Part shown: piece by piece, positions 43,303 through 51,684 of the stretch
Position numbering within the stretch: position 1 is the first letter of the stretch
Layout of the letters: the number at the start of each line of letters is the position of its first letter
Assembly: GCF_013009555.1 (NCBI RefSeq)
Contig: NZ_CP046176.1
Span: forward strand, 1-64,000
Direction: 5' to 3'
DNA length: 64,000 bases
Source of the DNA: Phocaeicola dorei
GTDB taxonomy: Bacteria > Bacteroidota > Bacteroidia > Bacteroidales > Bacteroidaceae
Made by a program: the position numbers and the translations under genes
The notes under the pieces: model-generated
The model's input: the letters and a program-made list of their open reading frames with translations, nothing else
What the model was told of the DNA's origin: nothing
Databases searched by the model: none

Positions 43303-43878
43303 GGTGATAAAATCTGAAAAAAGACTTATTAAATGTTCTATTTTCGGACTTGAAAGGGTTTGTGAAGCGATTGGATAGAATTTGCAAGTTTTGGCGGTTG
43401 GATAATGAGAAGGGCAGGGGACTTACTTTTATTTTGGATGGATAACATGAGGGAATACTTTCTTTTTGTTTTTTACTTTCCAGCAGACAGGAATGAATCA
43501 TTCTATGATATTGATAGAATAATGTTTCATATTCCTTTTTTAACCCCGCTTTTCTTGTCGGATTGTAATACTGTGTGCGAAAACGATTGTATTTGTGAAA
43601 TAATACTAAATGAAAAGCAAAAATGAACCAAATATTTGGAGGTATTGAGTGTAAGTTGTACATTTGTCATGTGATTTTTTTCATAGTATTAGATTTAAGG
43701 TTAACAAAGGTTGGAGCAAGGCGTTGCTCCTTTCTTTTTTTAGTACCTTCTGTTTCTTTCCATTCTCCTAATCATCAGCTCCTTAATGCCGTTGATTTTT
43801 TAAAATATTCTGTTTCTTGTTTTCATCCAATGGATTTTATGTTATCTTTGTGTCAATGTAAACTAACTAACAATCTAC
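43303..43878. other. Intergenic stretch between divergent operons
   Basis: This 576-bp stretch lies between the fimbrial operon and the fucosidase gene. The open frame on the minus strand (43283-43663) has no recognisable features and an odd composition, so I do not call it. The only signal seen is a plus-strand TATCTTTG box at 43843-43850, 28 bp before the fucosidase start. Confidence 0.5.
43843..43850 (+). promoter_or_regulatory. -7 promoter box for the fucosidase gene
   Basis: TATCTTTG matches TAnnTTTG exactly, 28 bp upstream of the start codon. Confidence 0.5.
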
Positions 43879-45762
43879 ATGAAAAGACACACAAACCTTT
43901 TATGCTTGGGGGCTGCTGTCGCATTGCTGAATGCTTGCGCCCCGGTGGTGAACGCTCCTGAGCCTGTTCTTCCTGTTCCCGAGAAAAAGCAGGTGGACTG
44001 GCAGAAAATGGAAACTTATGCTTTCGTGCATTTCGGACTGAATACTTTTAATGACCGTGAATGGGGTTATGGAGATTCTGACCCTGCCACGTTTAATCCG
44101 GTTAAACTGGACTGCGAGCAATGGGTGAAAACTTTTGTGGCGGCAGGGATGAAAGGAGTTATCCTTACGGCAAAACACCATGACGGGTTTTGTCTGTGGC
44201 CTACGGGGCTGACCGAATATTGTATCCGTAACACACCTTATAAGGATGGAAAAGGAGATATCGTACGTGACCTTTCGGAGGCTTGTAAAAAGTATGGTAT
44301 AAAATTCGCTGTCTATCTCTCACCGTGGGACAGGCATCAGGTCAATTATGGAACTCCGGAATATGTGGATTATTTCTATCAACAGTTACACGAATTGCTG
44401 ACCCATTACGGTCCGGTGTTCGAAATTTGGTTTGATGGAGCTAATGGAGGGGATGGCTGGTATGGCGGAGCCAAAGACTCCCGTACCATAGACCGGAAAA
44501 ATTATTATGATTATGCGCGTGCATACGAGATGATCGACAAATATCAGCCGCAGGCCGTTGTCTTCTCGGATGGCGGACCCGGATGCCGTTGGGTAGGTAA
44601 CGAGAATGGCTTTGCCGGAGCTACAAACTGGTCTTTCCTGCGTGCCGGAGAGGTTTATCCGGGATATCCTAAATACAGGGAACTGCAATACGGTCATGCG
44701 GACGGCAATCAGTGGACGGCTGCCGAGTGTGATGTGTCTATCCGTCCGGGCTGGTTTTATCATCCGGAGGAAGATGACAGGGTGAAGACGGTGGAGCAAT
44801 TGACAGACCTTTATTACCGCAGTGTGGGGCACAATGCGACTTTGTTGCTCAATTTCCCTGTAAACCGGGATGGGCTGATTCATCCGGTAGATTCGGCGAA
44901 TGCGGTTGACTTTTATAAGAATGTTCAGAAACAGCTGGCAAACAATCTGTTGAAAGGTGTTCTTCCGATAGTTTCCAATGAACGGGGTGGAAAGTACACT
45001 GCAAAGGCGGTGACGGATGGAGAATATGATACATATTGGGCTACGGAGGATAGTGTCACATCGGCTGTCATCGAGTTTGAATGGCCGGCTCCGCAAAAGG
45101 TGAACCGTATGCTGTTGCAGGAATATATTCCGTTGGGGCAGCGTGTACAATCCTTTGTGGTGGAATATAATAAAGAAGGGGAGTGGCTGCCTGTGAAGCT
45201 GAATGAAGAGACAACCACAATCGGTTATAAACGTTTGCTTCGTTTTGAAACAGTCACTACGGACAAACTTCGTATAAACTTTATGGAATCACGCGCTTGC
45301 TTGTGTATCAATAATATAGAGGCTTATTATGCAGGAGAAACCCCGGATGTGTTTACTGCGAAAGCGGAAGAACTGAAAACGTATCCGTTTACATTGCCGC
45401 AGGTAGATGAGGCGGAAGCCGGAAAATGTGCGGATAAAGATGCCGCCACGACTTGCTTTGTGGATGGCAATACGCTTTTGATAGATTTAGGTACGGAACA
45501 GACTGTTTCTTCCTTCCATTATCTACCCGATCAGAGCGAGTATAACAAAGGACTGATAGCTGCTTATGAGATTTCAGTGGGTATGGAGGCCAATGCTGTG
45601 AATCAAGTGGTGAGCAGCGGGGAATTCTCGAATATCAAGAATAATCCGATTCTCCAATCGGTTTATTTCACTCCGGTAACGGCTAGATATGTATTGCTGA
45701 AAGCAGTGAGGATGGTGGAAAACGAGAGTCCGATGGGCTTTGCCGAATTAGGAGTGCAATGA
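43879..45762 (+). CDS. Alpha-L-fucosidase, GH29, lipoprotein with C-terminal F5/8-type domains
   Basis: The protein has 627 aa. The signal ends LLNAC (lipidated Cys20). The GH29 barrel occupies about residues 38-345: AFVHFGLNTFNDREWGYGDSDPATFNP, LTAKHHDGFCLWPT, KFAVYLSPWDRH, and the catalytic nucleophile Asp186 in FEIWFDGANG. The next parts (about 360-480 and 500-627) look like discoidin-type carbohydrate-binding domains (AVTDGEYDTYWATEDS, NPILQSVYFTPVTARYVLLKAVR). It would remove alpha-L-fucose from host or plant glycans in the periplasm or at the surface. It has its own promoter box and no SusCD neighbours. A fucO-like gene lies 5 kb downstream but is not linked by operon. Confidence 0.92.
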   Translation: MKRHTNLLCLGAAVALLNACAPVVNAPEPVLPVPEKKQVDWQKMETYAFVHFGLNTFNDREWGYGDSDPATFNPVKLDCEQWVKTFVAAGMKGVILTAKHHDGFCLWPTGLTEYCIRNTPYKDGKGDIVRDLSEACKKYGIKFAVYLSPWDRHQVNYGTPEYVDYFYQQLHELLTHYGPVFEIWFDGANGGDGWYGGAKDSRTIDRKNYYDYARAYEMIDKYQPQAVVFSDGGPGCRWVGNENGFAGATNWSFLRAGEVYPGYPKYRELQYGHADGNQWTAAECDVSIRPGWFYHPEEDDRVKTVEQLTDLYYRSVGHNATLLLNFPVNRDGLIHPVDSANAVDFYKNVQKQLANNLLKGVLPIVSNERGGKYTAKAVTDGEYDTYWATEDSVTSAVIEFEWPAPQKVNRMLLQEYIPLGQRVQSFVVEYNKEGEWLPVKLNEETTTIGYKRLLRFETVTTDKLRINFMESRACLCINNIEAYYAGETPDVFTAKAEELKTYPFTLPQVDEAEAGKCADKDAATTCFVDGNTLLIDLGTEQTVSSFHYLPDQSEYNKGLIAAYEISVGMEANAVNQVVSSGEFSNIKNNPILQSVYFTPVTARYVLLKAVRMVENESPMGFAELGVQ

Positions 45763-45843
45763 CCATGTATCAATATACTCATGTGTCCGTTCACAATACA
45801 GCTACCGTATGTCAATGAGTACATGAGTATATTGATACATGGT
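45762..45843. repeat. Perfect 23-bp inverted repeat between convergent genes
   Basis: Arms 45762-45784 and 45821-45843 are exact reverse complements separated by 36 nt. The left arm begins at the last base of the fucosidase stop codon, and the right arm ends at the first base of the dprA stop codon on the other strand. There is no T-run, and the arms are only about 35% GC, so it is not a textbook terminator, though as RNA it could end both transcripts. Confidence 0.9.
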
Positions 45844-46958
45844 TACATTATTAATCGGTACACTCCTCCTGCCAGTGCTCGTATCACCCCTTTCATTTCT
45901 AATTCAAACAGTAATGCACTCATTCGGTTTACAGGTATGTTGGTGTCTATCACCAATGTGTTGATTTGTAATCCTTCCGGTATTTTGCCGAGTCGTTTTA
46001 CTATTCGTTCTTCTTCCTCGCTTAAATCAGGGAACAATTCCCGTTGTACTGTTTTCTCAGTTTTGGGGCTGCTTTCCCATCCCATACCCTTCACTAAATC
46101 CTCGGCCGATGTGATAAGCACTGCCTGGTTTTTCCTTATCAGATTGTTGCAGCCTATGGAATATTCATCATTGCATCGTCCCGGAAAGGCAAAACAGTCC
46201 CGGTGATAACTTTCCGCCAGTTCGGCGGTGATGAGGGCTCCCCCTTTGGCGGCGGACTCGATAACGACGGTGGCGTCACTCATACCTGCTACAATGCGGT
46301 TTCGTTTCACGAAATTTTGCCTGTCGGGGTTGGTTCCGCTTGTAAATTCGGTCAGCAAACCTCCCTGTTCCAACATGCTGACGGCTGTCTTCCGATGTTC
46401 GGCAGGATAAATGCGGTCCAGTCCGTGGGCCAATACACCTATGGTCTTGAAATGATTCTGCAGGGCGGCGCGATGTGCATGGATATCAATGCCGTATGCC
46501 AGTCCGCTTACTATCAAGGTGTCCGGGTACAGTGCCGACAGGTCGGCAAGGAAACGGGTGCAGATATCCTGCCCATAAGGGGTGGCATGACGGGTTCCTA
46601 CTATATTAATAATATGCAGCGTGTTCAGATCGGCATTTCCCCGATAAAATAAAGCTAGCGGAGCATCATCACATTCACGCAAACGGCTGGGATAACCTTC
46701 ATCATTTAAGGTGAGGCAGCGGATATGATTTTTCTCACAGAAAGTTAATTCCTGCTCTGCACGCCGGAAAGCTTCGGAGTTATTCAACGCAGTAATGATC
46801 TTTTCGCTTACTCCGGGGACCAATTGTGACAGCTCTTTGCGGTGTTCGAAAACACGGGTGGCGCTTCCCAGACTGCTCACCAGTCTGAATGCGCCTGTCA
46901 GTCCCAATCCCGGTATCCGGGTCAGGGCCAGGCTGCAAATTTGTTCGTCTTGTGTCAT
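45843..46958 (-). CDS. dprA: DNA-processing protein DprA
   Basis: The protein has 371 aa. A SAM/HhH-like N-terminus (LTRIPGLGLTGAFRLVSSLG) precedes the Rossmann-like core: IVGTRHATPYGQDICTRFL, LIVSGLAYGIDIHAHRAAL, GVLAHGLDRIYPAEH, LTEFTSGTNPDRQNFVKRNRIVAGMSDATVVIESA. A C-terminal winged-helix-like domain follows (about 310-371). DprA loads RecA on incoming single-stranded DNA during transformation and is widely conserved even in bacteria not known to be competent. Its start overlaps the thioesterase stop (ATGA), so the two are coupled. Confidence 0.95.
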   Translation of the reverse strand: MTQDEQICSLALTRIPGLGLTGAFRLVSSLGSATRVFEHRKELSQLVPGVSEKIITALNNSEAFRRAEQELTFCEKNHIRCLTLNDEGYPSRLRECDDAPLALFYRGNADLNTLHIINIVGTRHATPYGQDICTRFLADLSALYPDTLIVSGLAYGIDIHAHRAALQNHFKTIGVLAHGLDRIYPAEHRKTAVSMLEQGGLLTEFTSGTNPDRQNFVKRNRIVAGMSDATVVIESAAKGGALITAELAESYHRDCFAFPGRCNDEYSIGCNNLIRKNQAVLITSAEDLVKGMGWESSPKTEKTVQRELFPDLSEEEERIVKRLGKIPEGLQINTLVIDTNIPVNRMSALLFELEMKGVIRALAGGVYRLIM

Positions 46959-47362
46959 TCGCTCAAGTAGGGGGCGAAAGTCTCGTCAAATAGAGCGCTG
47001 TCCCCTAATCTGCCGTTTACCACGCATACTGATTCTACAGTGGCCTTGACAGTCACTTTCATGTCGGGCAGACGGAAGATGTCCTGATAGAACACATATT
47101 TAATACCTTCTTTTTTCAGATAGAGTTTAGAAACGAATTCGTCACCGCTGCGCAGCGGAGTTTTGAACGCCATGGTGAGCCGTGCCACTACCGGGTCCAC
47201 TCCTTCCTCGTGCAAACGCGCGAAGCTGATACCTACGGATGTGAGAAACTCATGGCGTGTATGTTCCAGATAATGTTGATAGTTGGCATTGTTCACAATA
47301 CCCTGCAGGTCGCATTCATAATCGCGTACCTTCATCTTCAGTTCATAAATATACTTTTCCAT
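46955..47362 (-). CDS. Acyl-CoA thioesterase, 4-hydroxybenzoyl-CoA thioesterase family (YbgC-like)
   Basis: The protein has 135 aa, the usual length of a hot-dog-fold thioesterase. The catalytic segment DYECDLQGIVNNANYQHYLEHTRHEFL carries the conserved Asp and the Tyr/His-type helix of the 4HBT family. Start 47362 (MEKYIYELKMKVRDYE) is chosen over 12 upstream codons because the first strand begins there. It overlaps dprA by 4 bp and is transcribed away from the Dus gene (58-bp gap). The substrate is unknown. Confidence 0.9.
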   Translation of the reverse strand: MEKYIYELKMKVRDYECDLQGIVNNANYQHYLEHTRHEFLTSVGISFARLHEEGVDPVVARLTMAFKTPLRSGDEFVSKLYLKKEGIKYVFYQDIFRLPDMKVTVKATVESVCVVNGRLGDSALFDETFAPYLSE

Positions 47363-47420
47363 AAAGCAAAGGTATAAGAAAAATGTGTTACTTTGCATCT
47401 AAACTAAAAAAAAGAAGTGA

Positions 47421-48338
47421 ATGAAACTATATGCTGCGCCTTTACAAGGTTTTACGGAAGCCCCCTGGAGAAACTTTCATGAGGAAGTTTTTGGTGGAAT
47501 AGATGCGTATTATACTCCTTTTGTACGAATAGAGAGAGGAGGATTCCGTAACAGGGATGTACGGGACATTGCTCCCGAAAACAATACGGTTTCCCATGTA
47601 GTGCCTCAGCTCATCGCGTCCACTCCTGTCGAGCTGGAACGGTTGGCCGCTTTGTTTACAGAGAAAGGATATAAGGAAGCGGATTTTAATATGGGGTGTC
47701 CTTTTCCGCTGGTTGCAAGAAAGCACAAGGGCTCCGGCATATTGCCTTATCCTGCCGAGGTAGAAGCTTTATTGAAAGAGTTGACACATTATCCTGAACT
47801 GAGTTTTTCGGTTAAGATGAGATTGGGATGGGAGAGTGCGGATGAATGGCGGCCGTTGTTGCCTTTGCTGAACGCTGCCCCCTTGCGGCGGATCGTTCTG
47901 CATCCGCGTATCGGGAAGCAACAGTACAAAGGAGAGGTGGACTTGGCTGCGTTCACCGCTTTCTATGAGGAGTGCGCGCATCCGTTGGTATATAACGGCG
48001 ATTTACTGACGGTGGAGGATATCCGGAAAGTGGAAGAGAAATTTCCCTGCCTGGAGGGCGTCATGCTGGGACGCGGGTTGCTGGCCAATCCTGCATTGGC
48101 TTGGGAATATGTAAACGGAATCTCTTTTTCTCCCGATAAATTGCATGAAAAGGTGAAGGCGCTTCACGCACGCCTTCTTCAATATTATGAAGCCCATTTA
48201 CAGGGAGAGGCGCAATTGCTGAGTAAAATGAAGCCTTATTGGGAATACCTGCTGCCCGATGCGGACCGGAAGATAAAGAAAGCAATAAAGAAGGCTACAA
48301 CGATGGATAAGTATTTGACGGCGGTGAACCAGCTGTAA
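47421..48338 (+). CDS. tRNA-dihydrouridine synthase family protein
   Basis: The protein has 305 aa. This FMN-dependent TIM barrel has APLQGFTEAPWR at the N-terminus, NMGCPFPLVARKHKGSGIL with the catalytic Cys, SVKMRLGW, VLHPRIGKQQYKG and VMLGRGLLANPALAW, the Dus landmarks in order. It reduces uridine in tRNA D-loops using NADPH. The C-terminal helical domain is present but short. It is transcribed divergently from the thioesterase gene. I cannot tell which D position it serves. Confidence 0.93.
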   Translation: MKLYAAPLQGFTEAPWRNFHEEVFGGIDAYYTPFVRIERGGFRNRDVRDIAPENNTVSHVVPQLIASTPVELERLAALFTEKGYKEADFNMGCPFPLVARKHKGSGILPYPAEVEALLKELTHYPELSFSVKMRLGWESADEWRPLLPLLNAAPLRRIVLHPRIGKQQYKGEVDLAAFTAFYEECAHPLVYNGDLLTVEDIRKVEEKFPCLEGVMLGRGLLANPALAWEYVNGISFSPDKLHEKVKALHARLLQYYEAHLQGEAQLLSKMKPYWEYLLPDADRKIKKAIKKATTMDKYLTAVNQL

Positions 48339-48610
48339 TGACGGAAAAGGGGCTTCAATACATGAAAACCGGAGTGCTTCTTCAGTTCATTCAGCCGGTC
48401 TAACAGCTTGTAAAATAGGGAAGTATCCTGATAGGAGAACCTTCAGTTTCCTGTCAGTTACTTCCAGCCCATATTTTTGTTCTTACCTGTTAGATGAGAG
48501 GTGTGTTCGTCATACCTGTATTTTAAGAAATACTTATCTGTCTTTTCTTGGAGCATATCTTTTATCTTCCTTGTTATGTATCCAGTTACTTCCTGATAAG
48601 TTTATCATTT
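48339..48610. other. Intergenic stretch upstream of the repeat array
   Basis: I saw no gene or clear site between the Dus stop and the repeat array. The whole Dus-to-VirE gap is 518 bp; its downstream half holds the repeats, palindrome and promoter listed separately. Confidence 0.5.
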
Positions 48611-48686
48611 CACTAAAGTGATGAAACCTTATCACTCTAGTGATGAACTTGTACCACTTTAGTGATGAAACTTCATCACCCAAGTG
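48611..48686. repeat. Four 22-bp-spaced palindromic repeats (CACTnnAGTG)
   Basis: CACTAAAGTG (48611), CACTCTAGTG (48633), CACTTTAGTG (48655) and the weaker CACCCAAGTG (48677) start exactly 22 bp apart. The first three are followed by ATGAAAC or ATGAAC, so the unit is roughly CACTnnAGTGATGAAACTT plus a few bases. A 22-bp period puts the cores on nearly the same helix face, as in iterons or operator arrays. Confidence 0.9.
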
Positions 48687-48787
48687 AAACGATTGATTCT
48701 TCAAGACGAAAACACAAACTTGTCCTGATGAAATCCCTTTTACATAAGGATGTTTACGCTTAGTCACTTTTCATCCCGAAAGGCCGG

Positions 48788-48808
48788 AAAGCCTTTGACA
48801 AAGGCTTT
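48788..48808. promoter_or_regulatory. 21-bp palindrome overlapping the -33 element
   Basis: Arms AAAGCCTTTG and CAAAGGCTTT are perfect complements around a single A. The left arm ends in the TTTG (48794-48797) that serves as the -33 element of the promoter below, so a bound protein would block RNA polymerase. Confidence 0.75.
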
Positions 48809-48825
48809 TCAATGTGCTATCTTTG
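48794..48825 (+). promoter_or_regulatory. Full Bacteroidota promoter for the VirE-like gene
   Basis: The -33 TTTG (48794-48797) and -7 TATCTTTG (48818-48825) are separated by 20 bp, the standard spacing. The start codon lies 31 bp downstream. This is the best-formed promoter in the window. Confidence 0.75.
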
Positions 48826-48856
48826 TGGGAACAACAACTAAAAAAACAATAAAATC

Positions 48857-50113
48857 ATGATGAAAGAAATGATTCGGAAGGTGATGGAATGGTGCAAGTT
48901 ATGGAACGGTGAAACTGCAACGGCGAAACAGGCAGGCCCTTCTTCGGATAAAAGGGAAAAAGAACAGGCTGCGGATAATCGGGAAGTACAAGACCGTCTG
49001 GAGAACTACTTGTGGAAACACTATGAGTTCCGTTTCAACGTGTTGACGGAACAGCCCGAATATTGCGCGAAGGGGCAAGGGACGGACACACCTTATAAGA
49101 TAGTGACTCAGCGTACCTTGAACACCTTGTGCCTGGAAGCGCACCGTCATCGCATCAATTGCTGGGATAAAGATGTGAGCCGCCTGCTCCATTCGGAACG
49201 CTTGGAAGATTATCACCCTTTCCTTACTTATATGGATGCACTGCCCCAATGGGACGGAGTGGACCGTATCACTCCGCTGGCGCAGCGCATCTCGAAGAAA
49301 ACTTTCTGGATAAACGGCTTCCACCGCTGGATGCTGGGAATGGCCGCCCAGTGGTCAGGACGCATGGACCGTTGCGCCAATGCAGTGGCCCCTATGTTGG
49401 TGAGCCGTATGCAGGGCAAGTGTAAATCTACTTTTTGTCAGTTATTGATGCCCGATGGGTTGCGGGATTATTACACGGACAGTTTTGAGTTGACGGGCCA
49501 GTCGGGCTGCGAACAGAAACTGGCGCAGTTCGGGCTGATTAATCTGGATGAGTATGACCGTCTTTCTCCTCAAAAACTGCCGTTGCTCAAGACACTGATG
49601 CAGATGAAGAAGTTGGATTTCCGTAAGTCTCACCGTTCATCCTACAGTCACCTGCCCCGTATGGCCTCGTTTATAGGAACCAGTAATCATAAGGACTTGC
49701 TGACCGACCCTACGGGCAGCCGCCGTTATCTTTGTGCCGAGGTGAAGGAGAAAATAGACTGCACGCCGCTGGAGCACAAGCAATTGTTTGCCCAATTGAA
49801 GGCGGAGCTGGACGGCGGCGAGCGTTATTGGTTTTCGGCCGAAGAGGAAGCGGAACTGCAATTGCGCAACCGCGAGTTCTATGCCATGCCCGTAGAGCAG
49901 GAGGTGTTCTACCGTTGCTTCCGTCTGCCCGAGGCAGGAGAGGAGTTCAAACTCTATTCGGCTTCGGTCATTTTCACCATTTTGCAGAGCCGTTATCCTG
50001 CCGCTATGCGCGGCATGACGGTGGTGCGTTTCGGCAAGATGATGAGCGCCATGGGGGCGGAACGGATGCATACGGAGAAAGGAAATCTGTACAAGGTGGT
50101 GCTGGCGGCATAA
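48857..50113 (+). CDS. VirE-like ATPase (virulence-associated E family), N-terminally short
   Basis: The protein has 418 aa. The central domain resembles the VirE/SF3-type helicase-primase ATPase of mobile elements: LPQWDGVDRITPLAQR, a P-loop region VSRMQGKCKSTFCQLLMP (about 183-199), LINLDEYDRL as Walker B, then a sensor-like region KSHRSSYSHLPRMASFIGTSNHKDLLTDPTGSRRYLC. In the P-loop, Cys189 stands where Gly normally precedes the Lys. Larger Bacteroides relatives have an extra N-terminal domain that is absent here (from memory). No phage, plasmid or integrase gene adjoins it, so it looks like a resident or orphaned replication/defence-type ATPase. Its upstream region is unusually elaborate. 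Confidence 0.8.
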   Translation: MMKEMIRKVMEWCKLWNGETATAKQAGPSSDKREKEQAADNREVQDRLENYLWKHYEFRFNVLTEQPEYCAKGQGTDTPYKIVTQRTLNTLCLEAHRHRINCWDKDVSRLLHSERLEDYHPFLTYMDALPQWDGVDRITPLAQRISKKTFWINGFHRWMLGMAAQWSGRMDRCANAVAPMLVSRMQGKCKSTFCQLLMPDGLRDYYTDSFELTGQSGCEQKLAQFGLINLDEYDRLSPQKLPLLKTLMQMKKLDFRKSHRSSYSHLPRMASFIGTSNHKDLLTDPTGSRRYLCAEVKEKIDCTPLEHKQLFAQLKAELDGGERYWFSAEEEAELQLRNREFYAMPVEQEVFYRCFRLPEAGEEFKLYSASVIFTILQSRYPAAMRGMTVVRFGKMMSAMGAERMHTEKGNLYKVVLAA

Positions 50114-50291
50114 TTCCCGTCCATCAGGCCGGCTGAGAGGGCTGACAGGAGGCTGAAGGGGCTTCTGTCAGTCTTATTTGTTGTGTGACAGTGTGTTAAC
50201 CACGCTGAATGGTCTGAAGGTGGGGTATATGAATGCCAAAAAACATACTATAAGAATCTTTTTAAGGAGCCGTTTTCTCAAGAATTTGTAC

Positions 50292-50299
50292 TAAGTTTG
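50292..50299 (+). promoter_or_regulatory. -7 promoter box for fucO
   Basis: TAAGTTTG matches TAnnTTTG, 28 bp upstream of the fucO start. Confidence 0.45.
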
Positions 50300-50327
50300 C
50301 AACCAAACTACATAATTAAAAAAAACT

Positions 50328-51482
50328 ATGATTAACAGATTCGTATTAAACGAAGTATCTTACTTCGGCCCGGGTGCGCGTGAAGTGCTTCCACAAGAGA
50401 TTAAACGTTTGGGCTTGCATAAGGCATTTGTTGCTACAGACAAGGATTTGATTAAATTCGGTGTGGCTGATAAAGTGTTGAAAGTATTGGAGAATGCAGG
50501 TATTCCATACGAAATATTCAGTGAAATCAAACCGAATCCTACCGTAAGTAACGTAAAGGCAGGAGTTGAAGCTTTTGCAAAATCAGGAGCGGACTTTATT
50601 CTGGCTATCGGCGGCGGTTCGTCTATCGATACTTCGAAAGCGATTGGTATCATCACTAATAATCCTGACTTCAGTGATGTGGTGTCACTGGAAGGTGTGG
50701 CTCCTACAAAGAAAAAGTCAGTGCCTATCATTGCACTGCCCACTACCGCCGGTACTGCCGCCGAGGTGACTATCAACTATGTCATCACGGATGAGGAAAA
50801 CCATAAGAAGATGGTTTGTGTAGACCCGAACGATATTCCCGCCATCGCTATTGTGGATGCGGAACTGATGTACACTTTACCTAAAGGGCTGACTGCTTCT
50901 ACCGGTTTGGACGCACTGACCCACGCCATCGAAGGGTTGATAACCAAAGGCGCTTGGGAAATGAGCGATATGTTTGAGATCAAGGCGATCGAAATGATTG
51001 CCCGTTATCTGGAAACTGCTGTTTTCGAGCCTACCAATGCGGAAGCTCGTAACGGCATGGCCGTGGCACAGTACATTGCAGGTATGGCATTCTCTAATGT
51101 AGGCTTGGGCGTGGTTCACGGTATGGCTCATCCGTTGGGAGCTATCTTCGATATTCCTCACGGTGTGGCTAATGCACTGTTGCTGCCTGTCATTATGGAG
51201 TTCAATGTTCCGGCTGCTTTGCCCAAATATGTAGATATCGCCAAGGCGATGAATGTGTACAAGGATGGCATGAGCCAGGAAGAGGCTGCGAAGGCGGCTG
51301 TTGAGGCGGTGAAGGCATTGTCTGTCAAGGTAGGTATCCCTCAACATTTGTCTGAACTGGGCATTAAGGAAGAAGACTTGCCTCGTCTGGCCGCTTCGGC
51401 TATTGCCGATGTGTGTACGCCGGGCAATCCTCGTGAAGTGACGGAAGAAATTATTCTGGAACTTTACAAGAAGGCGTTTTAA
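50328..51482 (+). CDS. fucO: Iron-dependent alcohol dehydrogenase, lactaldehyde reductase (FucO-like)
   Basis: The protein has 384 aa, close to E. coli FucO (383). Long stretches agree with FucO as I remember it: IGGGSSIDTSKAIGII, PTTAGTAAEVTINYVITDEE, GLDALTHAIEG, and the metal ligands in VVHGMAHPLGAIFDIPHGVANALLLP. It converts L-lactaldehyde from fucose or rhamnose breakdown to 1,2-propanediol with NADH. It is a single gene with its own promoter box and terminator; no fucose isomerase, kinase or aldolase gene is nearby. Related Fe-ADHs use other aldehydes, so substrate specificity is likely but not certain. Confidence 0.9.
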   Translation: MINRFVLNEVSYFGPGAREVLPQEIKRLGLHKAFVATDKDLIKFGVADKVLKVLENAGIPYEIFSEIKPNPTVSNVKAGVEAFAKSGADFILAIGGGSSIDTSKAIGIITNNPDFSDVVSLEGVAPTKKKSVPIIALPTTAGTAAEVTINYVITDEENHKKMVCVDPNDIPAIAIVDAELMYTLPKGLTASTGLDALTHAIEGLITKGAWEMSDMFEIKAIEMIARYLETAVFEPTNAEARNGMAVAQYIAGMAFSNVGLGVVHGMAHPLGAIFDIPHGVANALLLPVIMEFNVPAALPKYVDIAKAMNVYKDGMSQEEAAKAAVEAVKALSVKVGIPQHLSELGIKEEDLPRLAASAIADVCTPGNPREVTEEIILELYKKAF

Positions 51483-51513
51483 GCGTAATTCTTTTGTAAT
51501 AAAAGCATAGATG

Positions 51514-51551
51514 GTGTGTGGATGTGCAGGGCATATCCACACACTTTTTTT
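51514..51551 (+). terminator. Intrinsic terminator of fucO
   Basis: A stem of 14 pairs (GTGTGTGGATGTGC with GCATATCCACACAC, one wobble, 3-nt loop) is followed by seven T. Confidence 0.88.
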
Positions 51552-51684
51552 ATCTCCTTGTCTTTGAAACAGCATTGTCACTTTGTAGCAATTTGTTCGT
51601 AATCCATTCAGCATTCTTTTGCACTTGCAAATTAAATTTAATGAAAATAGGTATTATTGTTAAACTGCTATCAATCATTTGAAC

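Noticed and set aside
43283..43663. 126-codon minus-strand frame upstream of the fimbrial operon
   Set aside because: It covers the operon's predicted promoter, is rich in His/Tyr/Ser with no domain, and looks like AT-rich non-coding DNA.
47367..47374. TACCTTTG box on the minus strand directly before the thioesterase start, suggesting a leaderless mRNA
   Set aside because: The match is exact but only 4 bp from the start codon; without a mapped 5' end I do not call it a promoter.
48611..48686. CRISPR array
   Set aside because: Units are too short and contiguous, with no unique 30-bp-class spacers and no cas genes; better seen as an operator or iteron array.
48534..48767. 77-codon minus-strand frame in the repeat region
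   Set aside because: It spans the 22-bp repeat array; no recognisable protein features.
50142..50171. Terminator after the VirE-like gene (CTGACAG/CTGTCAG stem)
   Set aside because: Only seven pairs with a 16-nt loop and no good T-run; too weak to annotate.
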